The notes beneath the pieces are model-generated. The model was not told where the DNA came from. It saw nothing but the letters and a program-made list of their open reading frames with translations, and searched no databases. From NCBI RefSeq assembly GCF_014646055.1, contig NZ_BMMS01000002.1, positions 17,729 to 81,728 on the forward strand: a DNA stretch of 64,000 nucleotides, read 5' to 3'. Each line of letters opens with the position of its first letter. Positions within the stretch are counted from its first letter, which is position 1. Shown here one piece after another: positions 62,298 through 64,000 of this stretch. Source of the DNA: Wenjunlia tyrosinilytica (GTDB lineage Bacteria; Actinomycetota; Actinomycetes; Streptomycetales; Streptomycetaceae). Made by a program: the position numbers and the translations under genes.

Positions 62298-62359
62298 CCG
62301 CGGGGTGAATCCCGCGGCAGCGCGCGCAGGGGCGGGACCGTTCGTAGGCCCCGCCCCTG
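62298..62359. terminator. Two consecutive hairpins after ectD
   Basis: CCGCGGG/CCCGCGG (62298-62317) and CAGGGGCGGG/CCCGCCCCTG (62327-62359) form seven- and ten-base stems between ectD and the convergent ABC gene. They should terminate transcription from both sides. Confidence 0.7.
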
Positions 62360-62372
62360 TCCGTGGTGCCTC

Positions 62373-63245
62373 CTAGGCCGCCCGGTCGATGGAGGTCATC
62401 CTCTCCTCCAGGGTCGCGGGCACCTGCCGGACCTCCGCCCTGAGCCCCGCCCGCTCCAGCGCCTCGCCGACGCGCGGGAGCGCGGTGTCGGCCACCCGGA
62501 CATGGCGCCCGGCCAGCGTCGCGGGCAGGCCCGCGTCGATCAGGGCGTCGAACGCGCGGGCCCACGCGTCGGTGCGCACCTCGACCGCCGTGGTCGGGCC
62601 GATGATGTCCTTCTCGGTGCCCGCCGCCACCTGCCTGCCCCGGGACATGAGCACCAGGCGGTCGCACTGCTGGGCTTCCTGCATGTAGTGGGTGGTGACC
62701 AGGACGCCGGTGCCCGAGTCCGCCTGCTCGTGGACGGTGTCCCACAGCCGGGCCCTGGCGAGCGGGTCGACCCCGGAGGTCGGCTCGTCCAGCACCAGCA
62801 GCTTGGGACCGTGGCCGAGGGCGGCGACGAACGCGAGCTGCCGCTGGAGCCCCCAGCCGATCTCACCGACGAGCCGGTCCTCGGTGCCGCGCAGCGGACC
62901 GGGCAGCTCGGACGGCCGTGGCCTGCCGAACGCCTCGGCGACGAACGCGAGGTTCTCCCTCACCGTCAGATCCGCGTACAGCCCCAGTCCCTGGGCCACG
63001 TATCCCAGTTGCCGCCGGGTCTGGCGCGAGGGCTCCCGGCCGAAGAGGCGCAGCGTGCCGCCGGTGGGGGCGATCAGGCCGAGGACCATCTTGATCAGCG
63101 TGGTCTTCCCGGCGCCGTTGGCGCCGAGCAGGCCGACGATCTCACCGCGTTCCACCCGCATGGAGACGTTGTCCACGGCGGTGAACGAGCCGAAGCGGCG
63201 CGTGGCGCCCTCGACCTCCACCAGCGGGGCATCGGGTGTGCTCAT
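62373..63245 (-). CDS. ABC transporter ATP-binding protein
   Basis: A 290-residue ATPase of the drug-exporter (CcmA/DrrA) type. Walker A is LLGANGAGKTT and Walker B is LLVLDEPTSGVDPLAR. The signature is degenerate: IGWGLQRQLAFVAAL takes the place of LSGGxxQR. A C-terminal extension of about 60 residues follows the H-loop (VTTHYMQEA). GGGGAGGAA lies before ATG 63245, which overlaps the stop of the upstream ATPase gene by four bases. It presumably works with a permease encoded outside the window. Confidence 0.85.
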   Translation of the reverse strand: MSTPDAPLVEVEGATRRFGSFTAVDNVSMRVERGEIVGLLGANGAGKTTLIKMVLGLIAPTGGTLRLFGREPSRQTRRQLGYVAQGLGLYADLTVRENLAFVAEAFGRPRPSELPGPLRGTEDRLVGEIGWGLQRQLAFVAALGHGPKLLVLDEPTSGVDPLARARLWDTVHEQADSGTGVLVTTHYMQEAQQCDRLVLMSRGRQVAAGTEKDIIGPTTAVEVRTDAWARAFDALIDAGLPATLAGRHVRVADTALPRVGEALERAGLRAEVRQVPATLEERMTSIDRAA

Positions 63246-64000
63246 GCGTTCCTCCCCTCGGAGCCGGCGGCCTCGGCGCGGACGGCGCCGTTGTCGCTGT
63301 TCGGATCGCGGCCGGTCGGGCCGGCGTCGGCGATGTCCTCCCGGTCCTCGCCGGTCCGGGCGCCACCGCCTGCTCGGGCCGCCCGGTCGGCGAGGGCGGC
63401 GGCGATCACCGCGTCCTCCATGTCCGGCTCCAGTGGCCGCTCCCCCGGCCCGGGCGGACCCGGATGCCAGGTGTGGAACTCGTGCCCGCGCCGCCACGAG
63501 TACCCGCGATCGACCGGGGCGGCAGTGGTGGGGCTTCCATGGTTCGCTTCTCCGCCCGCGAGGCGAGAGTCCCGATCCGCCGCCCCCTGCAGACGGGCAG
63601 CCTCGCGTGCGACGCTCACACCTCCATGGTTCGCTTCTCCGCCCGCGAGGCGAGAGTCCCGATCCGCCGCCCCCTGCAGACGGGCAGCCTCGCGTGCGAC
63701 GCTCACGGTCACGGTGCCGGGCGCCTGCGCCGTTACCTTCTCGGGCGGCCCGTACGCCAGGGTGCGGCCCTCGTCCAGGACGAGGACGGCCGCCGCCCGC
63801 TCCGCCTCGTCCAGATAGGTGGTGGCCATGGCCACGGCGGCTCCGTCAGCGGCGGCCCGCGCGATCAGGCGCCACAGGTCGACCCGGCTGACCGGGTCGA
63901 CACCCGTGCTGGGCTCGTCCAGCACCAGCAGCGTCGGCCGGTGGAGCATCGCGAGGGAGAAGGCGAGCTTCTGGCGCATACCGCCGGACAGCTGACCGGC
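63242..64000 (-). CDS. ABC transporter ATP-binding protein (5' part beyond window)
   Basis: The visible C-terminal 253 codons start at the ABC signature QLSGGMRQKLAFSLAML, followed by Walker B LLVLDEPSTGVDPVSR. The Walker A part lies past 64000. After the ATPase core comes a 28-residue segment (VSVAREAARLQGAADRDSR and on) duplicated in tandem, then a tail rich in Ala, Gly and Arg. The length after the ATPase core is unusual. It is coupled to the next ATPase gene through ATGA. Confidence 0.8.
   Translation of the reverse strand, partial: AGQLSGGMRQKLAFSLAMLHRPTLLVLDEPSTGVDPVSRVDLWRLIARAAADGAAVAMATTYLDEAERAAAVLVLDEGRTLAYGPPEKVTAQAPGTVTVSVAREAARLQGAADRDSRLAGGEANHGGVSVAREAARLQGAADRDSRLAGGEANHGSPTTAAPVDRGYSWRRGHEFHTWHPGPPGPGERPLEPDMEDAVIAAALADRAARAGGGARTGEDREDIADAGPTGRDPNSDNGAVRAEAAGSEGRNA
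63536..63706. repeat. Exact 84-base tandem duplication inside an ABC ATPase gene
   Basis: 63536-63619 and 63623-63706 are identical, separated by three bases (period 87, in frame). Each copy encodes the same 28 residues in the C-terminal extension. Full identity in an 84-base unit implies a recent event or gene conversion. Confidence 0.9.

Overview
The window reads as a piece of a Streptomyces chromosome. GC content is very high throughout, the third codon position is almost always G or C, GTG and TTG starts behind purine-rich ribosome sites are common, and the set of genes (Streptophobe family, LAETG-anchored surface protein, AmaP/Asp23 envelope-stress cluster, DUF3099, Pit transporter with a PHO box, ectABCD) is typical of the conserved Streptomyces chromosome core. 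No insertion sequence, prophage, CRISPR array, rRNA or tRNA was recognised. Genes were called by reading the given sequence and translations. No database was searched.

Layout. 1-7.1 kb: tail of an unknown gene, a double-FHA ABC exporter, a divergent Streptophobe membrane protein, phosphoserine phosphatase SerB, a SixA-type phosphatase and a small exported protein. 7.3-16.3 kb: a CynX-type MFS transporter divergent from a GntR/FCD regulator with a palindrome between them, the fatty-acid pair fabG-fabI, the TldD/TldE peptidase pair followed by an RNA 2'-phosphotransferase, and small membrane or zinc-binding proteins. 16.3-25.6 kb: moaA, an acetate-symporter/DUF485 operon with a CRP-like palindrome, a secreted subtilase, a DnaQ-like exonuclease with a BRCT-like domain, a cysteine-rich protein, SURF1, a broken GH15 gene and an atypical SDR. 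25.7-29.5 kb: an alkaline-shock (Asp23/AmaP) cell-envelope stress cluster. 29.5-39.6 kb: enoyl-CoA hydratase, a small HTH protein, an ABC-F ATPase, a deleted ynfA-like pseudogene, a VOC protein behind a perfect CRP-type palindrome, a large unknown, an alpha/beta hydrolase, a class II aldolase and a flavin amine oxidase. 39.8-50.7 kb: a PHO-box-controlled phosphate transporter pair, then a cobalamin riboswitch and an eight-gene cobalamin operon without cobN. 50.8-62.3 kb: a serine/threonine kinase fused to an extracellular peptide-binding domain, the LAETG-anchored protein, a GH9 lipoprotein, an amidohydrolase and the ectoine/hydroxyectoine operon ectABCD. 62.4-64 kb: two overlapping ABC ATPase genes, the second cut by the window edge.

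How the parts work together. The cobalamin genes overlap or lie close together and sit behind one riboswitch, so they should be repressed together by cobalamin. ectABCD converts aspartate semialdehyde to 5-hydroxyectoine for osmoprotection. The Asp23/AmaP genes probably build a membrane-anchored envelope stress complex. The most unusual single gene is the kinase-solute-binding-protein fusion at 50.9-54.2 kb, whose architecture suggests a one-protein receptor for an extracellular peptide-like ligand. Other second-look items are two gene remnants, a CbiX-like protein lacking most of its first half, a 23-codon coupling ORF in the cob operon, several candidate operators, and many short tandem repeats, including an exact 84-bp duplication inside an ABC ATPase gene.
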